Assembly (NCBI GenBank): GCA_963585895.1
Contig: OY757913.1
Coordinates: forward strand, 106,959,599 to 107,023,598
Length of the DNA stretch: 64,000 bases
From: Sepioteuthis lessoniana
Lineage: Eukaryota > Mollusca > Cephalopoda > Myopsida > Loliginidae
Direction of reading: 5' to 3'
The first letter of the stretch is position 1, and the number at the start of each line of letters is the position of its first letter. This document shows, one piece after another, positions 41,615 through 52,499 of this stretch. Below the pieces are notes generated by a model. It was not told the DNA's origin, searched no databases, and was given only the letters and a program-made list of their open reading frames with translations. Both the position numbers and the translations under genes were made by a program.

Positions 41615-41862
41615 AGTAAAGTAGGCGACCAACGTCGACCCAAAGGCTCACTTTTATATAGCTACTACACCAAAGTGTTGGAGAAGGTGCTACTCCTTTG
41701 GCTGGATTGCTCCACTACTCTTGATCCGTACCTTATAATGCTGAGTGTAAAGCAAGTACCATTTTTGAGACTTTGTTATGACTCGCCTAGGGATTGAACT
41801 CAGGTCACCCTGGTCATTAGCAAACACTCTAACCATCATGCCAATGTCCGGTACTAAGTTTA
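41615..41862 (-). mobile_element. SINE-D copy, reverse orientation
   Basis: GTAAAGTAGGCGACCAACGT (tail end complement), GGAGAAGGTGCTACTCCTTT, ATAATGCTGAGTGTAAAGC, and B-box complement GGGATTGAACTCAGGTC. Confidence 0.8.
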
Positions 41863-41891
41863 GGCCCAAAATGGCAAAGTCTTTGCGAAGT

Positions 41892-41956
41892 TATATATAT
41901 ATATATATATATAATGTGTGTGTGCATGAGAGAGAGAGCGAGAGAGAGAGAGAGAA
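41892..41956. repeat. (TA)n, short TG, (GA)n
   Basis: Compound dinucleotide tract. Confidence 0.95.
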
Positions 41957-42690
41957 TCATGCAATGAAGACTTTTTTTTAGACAAAGTACATTTTATTTT
42001 CAATTTTTTTTTCGAAAAATTCAATTTCTGCGTTGTTTGGAATTGTTTGATGACAAAAATTATTTTGATCGCGCAAAAATAGTTGTTTTGAGGATATTCA
42101 AAATGGCAGCCATTTTTTGTCTGGTTGAAAAAAGCAAACCATGTAGAATTTACCGAAGAATCTATTATGTGTACAGAGAAGAATATTGAAGTGAAATAAG
42201 GTTCACGAATGGGTTAAACATGAATTTGTTACTGCACGCCTTACTCGAAAAGATGGTCTATTGAGTAGAAACTACTCGTAATCATAAGTTTAAGAATATT
42301 TGAAAATAAAGAGTACGCACTATCTGTAAGAAAGTATATATATATATATAATTAAGTATACAGTTGCTTCAAATTATTCACTCTCATAAGTTTCGGATTG
42401 TAGTGGCGTTGAAATTCTTCTACATATAGCGACTTCGTAGTTCTTAAGAAAGGAAACGTCAGTTGAAAAGAACAAAACTAATTTTGATATTTTCGGACGC
42501 GTGTGTTTTCTAGCTTACTTCTTTGTTGTAGACTTTGACTGAAATGTTTGAAGATATTCATTTGAAGAGATAAATTTGTCGAAAATACCTGTTTTTCTAC
42601 GCGGCACATTCTAGGTTTCCTTGTGGAATTAAGTAACATACTTTATTATTGCCATTGTAAAAATGACCTGTGTGTCCATAGTTATTTGGG
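41957..42690. other. No assignable feature
   Basis: AT-rich, with a short TA tract near 42336-42350. Confidence 0.4.
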
Positions 42691-42693
42691 TTG

Positions 42694-43258
42694 GTTTTAT
42701 GGCATATCAACCATTGTAGGTTATTCAATGCCAAATCTGGTTTATTCATATAAATGAAATATATAAGTCATCAAAATTCAATAGTTCCAAATTCACTAAC
42801 AGTTCAATTAAATATCAAACATTTTGTAGATACATGCAGTTAAATGATAAAACAGTTCTATTTCATAAAATTCAATTTAGCATAAGTCAACAAAGTTACT
42901 TTGTTCCAAGTATTGTTATGTATCATTAACAGTTCAATTGAACGTTAATCATTTGTTTACACGGTTACATGTTTATTTTTTAAAACAATTTAGCATAAGT
43001 CATTTGTCTGCACACAATTCAAATGTCAAACAGTTCTATTTGACCCATAGATAGGACCCTATCAGGTGCTACCACACTGGATCAGCGTGAACCTGGGAAC
43101 GATGGTAATGAAGGGTTACACTATATTTCCCAACGCTGCAGCATTACCAGAGCCTCACCATCTGATTGTTTAGTGACATATGCAGGAAACTCGTTAGGGG
43201 ATAGTCTTACCCCTTGTGAGAGATACAGTCCGAGTATTCTGTAGCTCTAGCCAAATGG
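42694..43258 (-). mobile_element. SINE-B copy, reverse orientation, near full length
   Basis: GGTTTTATGGCATATCAACC, AGGTTATTCAATGCCAAATC, internal unit complements (ATTCAATTTAGCATAAGTC), CTATCAGGTGCTACCACAC and AATGAAGGGTTACAC. Head complement ends with TATTCTGTAGCTCTAGCC. Confidence 0.85.
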
Positions 43259-43838
43259 GCTTGCAAAAGGCGAAGGTGCCGTTGATAAAAAAAAGAGTAA
43301 CCAGACATTGAACAAATTTCGCAGGTGTTGCAAGAACCTCAACTTTCTTAAAAGGTAGGCTTAAAGCATTGATTTCAAGGGCGTGCTTCAAATCATAAAC
43401 TCAAATCGGTAGAGTATTGCTTGGAGGGTATCAGGCGAGCTCGGCAATACAGTATCGTACGTCACCTTGATGACAATAGCATAATCAGCTGAGGCTGTTG
43501 AATTGTATGGAAATTTTGTGGAAATTTTTTCTTAACCTTGTAATCATGCAAGACAGATAACTGACATTAATATCTTTCGCAAATCTTTCATTTATGCAAA
43601 ACCTTTAATGAAAGATTTCGCTTTTTTACGATTTCACTAACGTTTGCGTTTAGCATGAAGCCAGCAAAAATGGAATCATTATGTTATGAATTCTATTTGC
43701 ACTTTAGATCTCTCAATAAATACGTTGAGACTTCAAAGAACGAGCTAAATAGTTTGGTAGCTTTTAAGGTGTCTATTCAAATGAATTTTTTCAATAAAGA
43801 AACATTTGCCTCAGTTAAAACTCGCTCTTACATATCAG
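43259..43838. other. No assignable feature
   Basis: Short frames only. Two GAAAGATTTCGC-like phrases near 43575-43620 form a small direct repeat. Confidence 0.4.
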
Positions 43839-43839
43839 G

Positions 43840-43916
43840 ACACTCATTGAGGGTGTCTTACTCCTCTACAGAGATGTAGTCAGTTTATTTTACCGCCTAA
43901 GCCAACCGGGTTAGCA
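43840..43916 (-). mobile_element. SINE-B head fragment, reverse
   Basis: ACTCATTGAGGGTGTCTTAC with CTCTACAGAGATGTAGTCAG is the head complement. Confidence 0.65.
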
Positions 43917-43954
43917 CAAAATTGCAGAGTTTCATATATTCCTATTTAATACCA

Positions 43955-44188
43955 ATCATCATCATCATCGTCATCTTGTCGTGCCACCAGCATGGATATC
44001 CCTGACCCTCTCTCGCCACCCCTCCCTATCGTTCATCGCTTCCGGCAGGTCCCCAGAGCTACACCTCGTATCCTCACAGAGCTGCTGTATGTAGGTTCGA
44101 GCTTGCCGCCCTGCTTTTGCACGGCCATGTGAAGGGGTCCATAGGAGTACATCATTTATGAGCTCGTCCCTATCTTTCCAATACAAAT
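43955..44188 (-). pseudogene. RTE-type LINE 3' end, reverse orientation
   Basis: Tail complement ATCATCATCATCGTCATC at 43957. The minus-strand frame 43971-44186 reads DELINDVLLWTPSHG, AKAGRQARTYIQQLCEDT, LPEAMNDREGWRERVRDIH with no internal stop. 5'-truncated to ~230 bp. Confidence 0.9.
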
Positions 44189-44447
44189 AATCCCTATATA
44201 ATTGAATGATTTACAATATTCCTCTCAAATGATAATATTTGATACTCAATTATATAGTTTCCAGTATCTATTCTTATTTAATTTTAATCGTTTACCAAAT
44301 AATTTATGGTTTCAGGTAACTAATAATAATGAAACACAGTAATCAATCAAAGCTCTAAGAAACTATTCTTGATATAAATAATTAGGATACAGTTCTATGC
44401 TATCAATTATCCCTATCTAATACTAATTTATATACAGATTTATTGGA

Positions 44448-44675
44448 GGGTGTCCTCGTGGAGTAATGGTTAAAACGCTGGACTGCGGAATCTTAGTAAG
44501 TGAGTTCGAACTCCACTCACGTTATTACGTTCACTTTCGAACAATTACCCTTTGGAAAGTTATGAACCCCCTTATCCTCCTAGCAATGTGTTAAATAGAC
44601 CACGACTCTTCTTCAAGAAGGATGGTTTTGGCATTGAATAAGCTATGAAGCTTGATATGCCATTAAAAAAAAAAC
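44448..44675 (+). mobile_element. SINE-A copy, full length
   Basis: GTGTCCTCGTGGAGTAATGG, B-box GTGAGTTCGAACTCCAC, TTCACTTTCGAACAATTACC, and tail TTTGGCATTGAATAAGCTA with GATATGCCATTAAAA. A short SINE-B complement (TCTATTTGACCCAACAGG) follows. Confidence 0.9.
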
Positions 44676-44855
44676 AGGTCTATTTGACCCAACAGGTACT
44701 ACCAATCTGCGTTCGAATGGAGCTGTGAAAAATAACATTGGACTCTGCGCTTCAGAATCGGAGTTTTGCCATTGGATATAGTTTATTCGTATACCCAGAA
44801 CATCTCTTAAAAGCAGAAGGAAAGAAAATAAAAACAGAAAGATGGAAGGAAATAA

Positions 44856-45118
44856 GTAAGTAAAGTCGGCGACCGTAATCGAGGGCGGCCCTAAAGGCTC
44901 CCTTTTCAATAGCTACTACACCGAGGTGTATGGAAGGGCGCTACTCCTTTCTCTGAGTTGCTCCACTTTACTCTTGATACATACCTTATATCGTTGAGTG
45001 TTAAGCAAGGGGGTATCAAGTACCATTTTTAAAGTCTTTGGTATGAAGCGAACTGAGATTGAACCCAGGTCTCATGGACCATTAGTGAACACTCTACTCA
45101 GTAGGTCAATGAGCCGGA
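44856..45118 (-). mobile_element. SINE-D copy, near full length, reverse
   Basis: (TTAC)n tail complement AAGTAAGTAAAGTCGGCGAC, AGCTACTACACCGAGGTGTA, TGAGTGTTAAGCAAGGGGG, B-box complement AGATTGAACCCAGGTCTC, and A-box complement near 45090-45115. Confidence 0.9.
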
Positions 45119-45164
45119 TTGAAGGAAATAAAATAGATAAAAAAGATAGAAAATAGATGAGTAA

Positions 45165-45336
45165 CCCCCCCCACTCCTCCACAAAAAATTGTCCAAGATG
45201 TGACAATAAAATGCAATTGATTCTGAGGCTACAGATGATCAAGAGAATGTGAATGACCCCTTTATTGCTATTACTCCAATGTCCACCCGAAATCAGAGAG
45301 GTAGTACCTATTACGGTCCTATACATGGGGCAAATA
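45165..45336 (+). mobile_element. SINE-B middle fragment
   Basis: GTCCAAGATGTGACAATAA, GAATGACCCCTTTATTGC, GAGAGGTAGTACCTATTACG and GTCCTATACATGGGGC. Confidence 0.6.
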
Positions 45337-45387
45337 CATATGTTTAAGAATTATCAGAAAATGATTGCAAAAGATATAAATGTAAAC

Positions 45388-45645
45388 ACAAAATGGAGGT
45401 GGTTGTTGTCGTTGAAAAAGGGAACGATGGCCAGAGTTCAAATCCCAGACCGGAGAGTTGGATTTTCACACCGCGCTAATATCCTTGGAAAAGAAACTGA
45501 ATCCAATTAATTTTCCTTCTGCTATGAGCAGTAAGGAAGACAAGACTTTTTAACCTTGGTATGGCAATCGGTCTAAGAAAAGTAAAAACACTAAATTCAA
45601 AACCGTTAAACTCCGGTTAAAATTGGCTCGTGTAGAGGGATTTGT
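45388..45645 (+). mobile_element. SINE-C copy
   Basis: GTGGTTGTTGTCGTTGAAAA, B-box AGAGTTCAAATCCCAGACC, TTAACCTTGGTATGGCAATC, and AACCGTTAAACTCCGGTTAA. Confidence 0.75.
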
Positions 45646-45909
45646 TCAATACGTATATAAAATCAACTCCATTACCTAGCCGCTCGACACAAAATAAACC
45701 TAGGCAGGTTGCCGTTAAGATTATATAAATTGATATCCCTTGTAATCACTTGTAATTTGAAACTTGTGAGCAAATGTTTTCAGAAAGAAAAAATTAAATT
45801 TGTATTAAATTTTTAGTTTTTAAAAAAATAAAAATAAGAGCACTTGTAACATATGCGCACAGCTGATATCAACTACCTGCAAAAAAGTGCCCCTTTCTAT
45901 AATTATGGG

Positions 45910-46055
45910 AATAGCCTAGTCGGCTGGGTGGGGTCTGTAAAATACACCGACTGCATTTCTGTTCAGGGGTAAGACACCCCCAAATGAGTGTCCTGGGTAT
46001 AACATTATACCATCAGAAGGTGAGGCTCCAGTTTACCTTAATACATTTTTTTTAC
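45910..46055 (+). mobile_element. SINE-B head fragment
   Basis: CCTAGTCGGCTGGGTGGGGT, AATACACCGACTGCATTTCT and GTGTCCTGGGTATAACATTA. It faces an inverted SINE-B that follows at once. Confidence 0.75.
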
Positions 46056-46640
46056 ACTGAGTTACATGTCAAAATAGTTCAATTTCAAACAATTCAGTTT
46101 AGTACACAGTTCAGTCATATTTGACCAAGAGATAGGACCCTATCAGGTGCTACGACTCCGGGTCAGAGTGGACCTGTGATCGATGGAAATGAAGGGGTAC
46201 TCAGCATTATCCAAACCCCCAGCATTACAGGAACCTCACCATTAGATTGGTTTTGTCAGGTCATTCATTTGGGGGGGGGTCTTTCCTACTCTGCCGAGTT
46301 ACACTCGGTGTATTGTGCAACCTCAGCTGACTTGGCCATTCGTTTGGGTGGGGAGTCTTAACCCTTTGCAAATATACTGTTGGTGTATTCTGTAGCTTCA
46401 GCTGACTTGACCATTCGTTGGTGGGAGTCTTACCTCTCTGCAGAGATGCATTTTGTGTATTCTGCAGCTTCAACATACTTGGCCATTCGTTGCGGGGCAG
46501 TCTTACCCCTCTGTAGAGATGTAGTTGGTGTATTCTGAAGCATCAGCCGACTTGACCATTCGTTGGGGGGAAGTCTTACCCCTCTGCAGAGATGCATTTA
46601 GTGTATTCTGCAGCTTCAGCCGAATTGGCCAAGTTCTGCT
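46056..46640 (-). mobile_element. SINE-B copy whose head is a ~73-bp, five-unit tandem array
   Basis: On the plus strand the inverted copy runs from internal units (46080) and CTATCAGGTGCTACGACTCC into head complements. From 46262 the head is repeated: a CATTCGTTGGGGGG-like block, TCTTACCCCTCTGCAGAGAT, a GTGTATTCTGCAG block and CTTCAGCCGACTTG. Units begin near 46263, 46337, 46411, 46484 and 46556. Confidence 0.85.
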
Positions 46641-47060
46641 TGAGTGAAAAAGATTTTTCTCTTCAGAGTTTCCGTATTTAAATTGGAGCTAATTTTGTTC
46701 TGCTTTTTGTTAGACGTTTTTGAAGGTTTAGTTATTTTGGTGTGAAGAATTTTATATTCAGTTCAACAAAAGAACTGCATCAAACCAAACAATAGTTTTC
46801 AGTGGGTCGAGGTTCACGAATAATTAAAGATTTCCCTAGATATATTATGTTTTTTCAAATGTTATAATTGTTAGTGGCTGCAATAATCAACCTCACTTCG
46901 CTATTGCTAGCCTATTCTAAAATCCTTTTGCTACCTGCATCCACAAAATCTTCAGCAGCCGGAGCCTCTTTGCTCCTTTTTTGATTATCAAATAGTATTT
47001 CCCGGTGTTACCTCTTGAGTTTAAGAATTTGTACATCGTAATCGTTTCTTTTTGTTCTGA
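46641..47060. other. No assignable feature
   Basis: AT-rich, no motif recognised. Confidence 0.4.
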
Positions 47061-47276
47061 GGTACATAAACATGCCCAACTTTACGTTAGACTTAATATC
47101 AGACCGTTTCGCCAACAAGCGTACCACGTCAGCTAGGGAATTATGAGGTATTAAGTAGTAGCGTTCGTTTGTTTACATTTTTACCTTACAGGATACCAGA
47201 GTGCTCAATTCGTTGGAAGAGCTTTGCATTATGCGAGCTGCAACCGTAAATTCCCTCGCCACAGTGCTCAAACCCC
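47060..47276 (-). mobile_element. SINE-E copy, reverse orientation
   Basis: CCCAACTTTACGTTAGACTT, CAACAAGCGTACCACGTCAG, AGCGTTCGTTTGTTTACAT and AGAGCTTTGCATTATGCGAG are complements of the 6600 copy. The part beyond the B box is missing. Confidence 0.8.
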
Positions 47277-47337
47277 ATATATATATATATATTTATATAT
47301 ACATATATATCGGTTTTACATATAGTAATGATATATA

Positions 47338-47369
<32 letters not shown>
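47277..47369. repeat. (TA)n microsatellites
   Basis: TA tracts with short interruptions; the last runs to the LTR boundary. Confidence 0.95.
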
Positions 47370-47374
<5 letters not shown>

Positions 47375-47875
47375 CATTGCCGTAATACATATACAACTAT
47401 ACACATATACATGCGGAAACAAAATCAACAATAATGACGAACGAACACACTTCTTTAGAAAAATATACCTCTCACACTTTATTCGAAATGGTTGCGAAAG
47501 GGTTGCGCAATGGTTATGTGTAAGAAGTGAGTTGGAGACTGAACAGACTGCAACATATTTGACCCTAAGTTTCTCTGTCTTTAGCAGCACTTCTTTCTCG
47601 TTCTGCAGGGCTGCTCAACCGGGGGTCCTGAGGGCCCAGCCCTCTCTGGGAACTGGTTCTCACTACAACATCTTATCCCCCAAAAATGAACCTGTCTGTA
47701 GCACCGGGTTATATAATTGTTTTACGTACATCTGCTTCTTGTGGGGGTCACATCTGCACCCAATTCAACCCGTCCACACTCAAGGTTATACCCTGATATC
47801 TTCGACCGGATGCACCTGTTATTTACACAGATGCATCTCTTATTTGACAGCTCAGCCGGGGGTCAATATGTAACA
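47370..47875 (-). mobile_element. Solo LTR, ~506 bp, related to 7472 element
   Basis: Starts TGTTGCATTG and ends TATGTAACA. TATA bases on both sides are compatible with a 4-bp duplication but ambiguous in a TA tract. The minus strand has TATATAA (47711 region) and AATAAA (complement TTTATT near 47480). The body shares GGGCTGCTCAACCGGGGGTC and GTTGGAGACTGAACAGACTG with the 7472 and 28869 LTRs. The 181-codon frame on the plus strand is a TA tract plus LTR and is not a gene. Confidence 0.75.
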
Positions 47876-47887
47876 TATATAAATATA

Positions 47888-48000
47888 TATATATATAGGT
47901 ATTCTTGGTCCAGTTAAACCGGAGTTGGGAGTAATTCCATCAGGACAAGAAATTATTCATGAATGAATATTTAAAATTTTCCTGGTAAAGAGCTCAATGT
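47888..48000 (-). repeat. Repeat H (Penelope-associated 3' piece), variant ending
   Basis: GGTCCAGTTAAACCGGAGTT, GGGAGTAATTCCATCAGGAC, AAGAAATTATTCATGAATG and AAAATTTTCCTGG are the complement of 59300-59393. Confidence 0.8.
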
Positions 48001-48164
48001 AACAAATAATTAATTAAAGAAATTTTTTTAAAAATAATTTTACTACCTTGCTAACCGAAATTTAAATTCAAAATAGAAGTGGGCTTAATGAAGAGGTAAC
48101 TCTTCACCCCTCTTCTATCCCCTCCCACTCTTATGTGTCTATTCTAGTTTTTTTATCCAAAAGA

Positions 48165-48278
48165 TCTGAAGAAGTCCTGTTAATTTTTGTTCGTGTTTTT
48201 GGAAATTTCAAAAATGCGTAACAGGATAGAAATAAATTTATAATCCTATGTGTCCGGTTTCGTTGTTTTTTCTTAAAG
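48165..48278 (-). repeat. Repeat H, second variant
   Basis: GATCTGAAGAAGTCCTGTTA, AACAGGATAGAAATAAATTT, ATAATCCTATGTGTCCGG and TTGTTTTTTCTTAA are the complement of 61535-61640. On the minus strand it lies directly 3' of the GIY-YIG remnant, so it is probably that element's 3' untranslated region. Confidence 0.75.
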
Positions 48279-48304
48279 AAGTATATATATATATATATAT
48301 ATAT
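48279..48304. repeat. (TA)n microsatellite
   Basis: Simple TA tract between the remnant ORF and repeat H. Confidence 0.95.
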
Positions 48305-48720
48305 CTTTGATTTAAATTTATCTATGATTTTTCCTCTATTTGAAGTAGCGTGAAGTTGTTAGTTTGGTATATGGGCATTATTTTAAGTTCACATTAGTAT
48401 ATGTATTTCGATACATTTAATTTTCTGTTTTTGGAGATTTTGATTTTGCTCCAGTGAAGTGATGTCCTTGTATTAAGGGCTTGTCTTGACCCTACGTATG
48501 TTTCTTTGCATTTGCTACTTTCAATTATGTAGACTACTTTTTTTTTGAGTTGCAGTTTAAGTCTTTATTTATTTTGAGTTTTCTTTCTGGGTTTTTAAAG
48601 GTATAGGATTTCCCTTCCTTATTCATATCCCATATTTTACACCGTTTATTATAATATTTGGTAAGTCATTGTGTTCGGTTTTTTCTCCGAATGTAGAAGA
48701 TTGAATTCTTATAAGAATAT
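48305..48720 (-). pseudogene. Penelope-like GIY-YIG endonuclease remnant
   Basis: Minus-strand frames read KKKVVYIIESSKCKETYVGS, then LNTRTSLHWSKIKI and NRKLNVSKYIY. The VVYII...YVGS spacing matches the GIY-YIG core (YII for GIY, YVG for YIG) with the following Arg/His region. Upstream residues (KIWDMNKEGKSYTFKNPERK) fit the preceding cysteine/basic linker. Stops at the N-side (about 48690) and after YIY show it is dead. Penelope-like elements are the usual carriers of this domain; a bare GIY-YIG protein is the alternative. Confidence 0.65.
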
Positions 48721-48904
48721 GAAGTTTTTCTTGGCTTTTTTTTATTTTTGTTATGTATACTATTTCTTTGATTTTATAATTTTTTTATAGTTCTTCTAGA
48801 CTTTTATCATTTCTGTGAATAGTTCTGGGTTGTTTTTGTTGTAGGTTGCGATGTATTCTCGGGGTTTTCGTTGTACTTTTTCGGGTTCCTAAATTCTGTG
48901 TGAG
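48721..48904. other. Unassigned, likely more of the same element
   Basis: T-rich; the minus strand may contain reverse-transcriptase-side linker sequence, but no motif is clear. Confidence 0.35.
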
Positions 48905-49105
48905 TGAAATCTAAAACCACTCCGACACACACACACACACATACATACAACGTATCAAATATCAAAAGCTAATGAGGGTTAAAGAAGTCTAAGGTAAACA
49001 CTCTACAAGAGAGGAGTAACTTCCATATCAACCCATAACTAACTGAAAATCATTCAAATTGCAAACACGGGTGACTTCAAGTCTCATTGAATACCTCATA
49101 AACAA
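48905..49105 (+). repeat. Dispersed repeat M, copy 2
   Basis: TGAAATCTAAAACCACTCCG, a CA tract, CGTATCAAATATCAAAAGC, TGAAAATCATTCAAATTGCA and AAGTCTCATTGAATACC match 14545-14775. Confidence 0.7.
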
Positions 49106-49768
49106 GGCCTTCTGCTATATATGTTTTCGGGCATATTTATTTTATTGCATACATACCACCTATGAGATCCATAGTATATAATTCTTACGCTATATCCAAT
49201 TTAGTTATTATTATTATTATTATTATTACAATACAACCCCCCCTCCCCGTATATATTACACCTACATATAAACGACACAATATAACCTTACTTATACCCA
49301 TTGTAACTCTTGCCCACCATACACGTTTACAAATCAGATTCTCACTCATTCTCCACAACTTGCAGTGATGATAGTTTGTCCCACTGACAACGAAAGAATA
49401 TATCGCAACAAATGTATACACATTCGTAACCCTTTCCCGCTATAACCAACATTTTACATTCCTGGATCACGCATAAACGAAATCTTAACGGCTTTTTGTC
49501 TGCATTTTGTCGCATTTTCGATTTTTGTCTGTATTTTATCGCATTTAGGATTTTCAATTTCATTCCATCTTCTTAACTGCCAGATGAATGGTGTTATAAA
49601 CTTCATGAAACCTTAGGTTGCAGAACAATAAATATATATATAATATGTATTTATTAATTGTCATTATTATTATTATAGCTCTATCATAGATACTGAGCAC
49701 TCTCCATATTATATTGCACTTGGTTCGACATATAACCACATAGTGATTTACTGACGACCAACACTCTC

Positions 49769-49770
<2 letters not shown>
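49106..49770. other. No assignable feature
   Basis: Contains a (TTA)n tract at 49205-49229, the motif AATATATATATAATATGTA and a small TTA tract at 49662-49676. Nothing else. Confidence 0.45.

Positions 49771-49836
<66 letters not shown>
49771..49836. repeat. (TA)33 microsatellite
   Basis: Long, nearly perfect TA tract. Confidence 0.97.
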
Positions 49837-49838
<2 letters not shown>

Positions 49839-49865
49839 ATGTATCTATGTTTATAATGTATGCAT

Positions 49866-50095
49866 GGTTTTGTTTGATTTCTTTTATTGATGGCATATCA
49901 ACATTCATGCGTTATTTAATGCCAAAGCGCTCCTTGTAGAAGGACTGTGGTTGTACTATTTAACCCATAACTAGAGGGATAAGGGAGGGCCATACCTTTC
50001 CTAAGGGTAAAGCTCCCCTGGAATTCAATCTTTCTTACTTCGAGACTGAAGTATAATACTTTAGCGATTACGAGATGAAGACTCCCCCGGTCAGT
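49866..50095 (-). mobile_element. SINE-A copy, reverse orientation
   Basis: GTTTGATTTCTTTTATTGAT, GGCATATCAACATTCATGCG, CTTTCCTAAGGGTAAAGC and the head region to about 50090. Part of the B-box region is deleted. Confidence 0.75.
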
Positions 50096-50099
50096 ATAT

Positions 50100-50182
50100 G
50101 CAAAAATATGGGATGTATGTTTATATATATCTATAATGCATATGCATATGTAATGTATGCCCATATATATCATAAAATCTGC

Positions 50183-50244
<62 letters not shown>

Positions 50245-50395
50245 ATGTGTACATATGTATATATATACATAATTTATGTGTATATATAATTTGCATATAT
50301 ACTAAGAATATGTAATCTATGCATATATATATATATATATATATATAATGTATATAACTGTTTCTATAAAATGTTTATATATATATATGCGTGGG

Positions 50396-50468
<73 letters not shown>

Positions 50469-50470
50469 GT
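50100..50470. repeat. Degenerate TA/TATG repeats and (TG)32
   Basis: TA tracts near 50186-50243 and 50320-50346, then a TG run at 50400-50464, one of the longest pure tracts in the window. Confidence 0.95.
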
Positions 50471-50973
50471 ATGTGTATATAGGTAACCAATGCATCTGTT
50501 TATATTTGTGTGTGCACTGATTTATTTGCATATATAGATAGAAAGATAGATACTATACACACAGGTCAAGAGAATCTTTTTTTTTTTTTTTTTAGTTAGC
50601 TACCATATAATTTGCCAAGCGTTTTAATGTGCGCGTTTTACTTTTTATTCTTTTCATATTGAAATATGAAGTATCGTATATGTTTAAATATCATCCAATA
50701 CTATCCCAAATTATCTTTTGTTTTTTGCAGCAGAAATTTTAGGCCAACGACTACACCTAGGTCTAGCCTTCACAAACTATTTACGTACACAAAAACTGTA
50801 TTTCTAAAACAGTGTGACCACCTAACTTTTAAATAAATTCTTGATCTCAGAAAGATTTGTGTACATAAGGTATTCATAAATGAAATCCTTGATTTAAAAG
50901 ATACCATCCAAATGAAAACACGTATGCTCAATGTTACCATCGACATTATCCAGTTTTCTTTGTAGCACAAAGG

Positions 50974-50975
<2 letters not shown>
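50471..50975. other. No assignable feature
   Basis: T16 run near 50578-50594. Nothing recognised. Confidence 0.4.
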
Positions 50976-50977
<2 letters not shown>

Positions 50978-51036
<59 letters not shown>

Positions 51037-51042
51037 CTATCT
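50978..51042. repeat. (CT)n-(CTAT)n microsatellite
   Basis: CT dinucleotides pass into CTAT tetranucleotides. Confidence 0.97.
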
Positions 51043-51044
51043 GT

Positions 51045-51332
51045 CTTTCCTTATCCTTCTTCAAGACTGCTCCTTATGTCCGCACAGAGCTGATGTATGT
51101 GTTTGCGGTTCAGTTAACACTGACACTTCCATGTCTATGTACAAGAGTCCATGAGAGAACAGCCCTTAGGAGTTCGATCTTACTTCTCCAGTAGTGCTCC
51201 TCATCTCTTGTTCTTCTTTATTTTGAGATGGGAGGTAAGTGATCGTACAGCCACAGTTTTGTGGGGGTTTTCTTGAAGGATTTGTTCAAGATATTGTGCA
51301 GCATTGTGTAAAGCTTTTTGATTGTTATCATA
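51045..51332 (-). pseudogene. RTE-type LINE, C-terminal fragment, badly decayed
   Basis: Minus-strand frames read LNKSF, KTPTKLWLYDHLPPISK near 51230-51290, and fragments like STTGEVRSNS and ALCGHK corresponding to the WRSKDELIS and QLCEDTG segments of the better copies. Confidence 0.65.
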
Positions 51333-51337
51333 TTTAC

Positions 51338-51612
51338 CAACCCCTCCGCTCGGGCAGGATATGACACAAGGTCAATTTTAAAGCGGAGTTTAACAGGTTT
51401 GAAGTCAGAGTTTTCCTTCTCCTAGACTAATTGCCTCACCAAGGCTGAAGAATTTAGTCTGCCATACTATTTATCCATAGCTGGAGGGAGAATAATTGCA
51501 TTCATAGCTTTCCCAAGGGTATTAGTGCTATGGGAAATGCAATCAGTCTCGTCTAGGATTTGAACTTGTGGCGCCGTGTCCATTTCCTACGACGATAACC
51601 ACGGGCACCTCC
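51338..51612 (-). mobile_element. SINE-C copy, reverse, near full length
   Basis: ATTTACCAACCCCTCCGCTC, GGCAGGATATGACACAAGG, AGTTTTCCTTCTCCTAGACT, GGCTGAAGAATTTAGTCTGC, AGGATTTGAACTTGTGGCGC (B-box complement) and ACGACGATAACCAC (A-box region). Confidence 0.9.
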
Positions 51613-51712
51613 TTTTTAACAGGTTTGAATTCAGAGTTTTCCTTCTAGACTAGTTGCCTCACCAAAGCACCGAGTCTTGTCCAGGATTTGAACTCGTGTC
51701 GCCTCCTGACTG
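51613..51712 (-). mobile_element. Second SINE-C piece, internal deletion
   Basis: TTTAACAGGTTTGAATTCAG and CTAGACTAGTTGCCTCACC jump directly to GTCCAGGATTTGAACTCGTG, skipping about 130 bp of the body. Confidence 0.75.
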
Positions 51713-51849
51713 TTAATACAATATGAATATACAAATCAAATTCATTAATTCAATTAATCAGATAGTTTCCCAAAATAGCCTCTTAATTTTTAGATTATTC
51801 TTTCTAAAATCGTCTGATTTAAAAACTACTTTTCAAATCATTATTGGAT

Positions 51850-52245
51850 TTAACCAGTCTACTGGTGCTGTAGAATACACCAATTGCTTCACTTCTGAGG
51901 GGTAATACCCCCTAAAGAGTCTCCTGCATATGACACTAAACAATACAGGAGCTTTGGGGAATGCGGAGCGTCCCTTCATTGCCATCAATCCCGGTTCACT
52001 CAGGCCCAGAGTGGTAGCACCTTATAGGGTCCTATCTATGGGTCAAATAGAACTAAACTGTGTACTTATATTAAACTGAATTGTTTGAAATAGAATTGCT
52101 GGGACATTTAACTGTGTGTAAACAAAACTATAATAATGCTAAACTGAAGTACTTGAAATAGAACAGTTTATATTTATAAAGATGGATTTGGCATTAAATA
52201 ACCTATAATTGTTGATATGCCAGAGAATAAAACCAAACCAAATCA
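51850..52245 (+). mobile_element. SINE-B copy, full length
   Basis: ACCAGTCTACTGGTGCTGTA, TGCATATGACACTAAACA, GGGTCCTATCTATGGGTCAA, two internal units, and tail TTTGGCATTAAATAACCTAT with CCAAACCAAATC. Confidence 0.9.
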
Positions 52246-52499
52246 TTATTAGATACCACATGACTGATAAACTCCATTTGTTAGAACATAAAATACACAT
52301 TGTGCGTTGGTAATTGCATATTCCTTATTTAACATAGTATAGGCTGTTTTGATGAAAGCCTACTTTAAAAATGTAACTACTATTATGAGATAGAAATCAA
52401 TATTAATAAAAATTATAATAAATGCATTGGAAAATAAAAACTGAGAAGGTAGTAAGATCCATATCCCATTTATGGGGCTTTGCTGAAAATTTCATAGAC

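Noticed and set aside
47328-47873. 181-codon open frame, the longest in the window
   Set aside because: It consists of a TA tract followed by the antisense of a solo LTR whose relatives lie at 7472, 28869 and 56083; no conserved protein motif.
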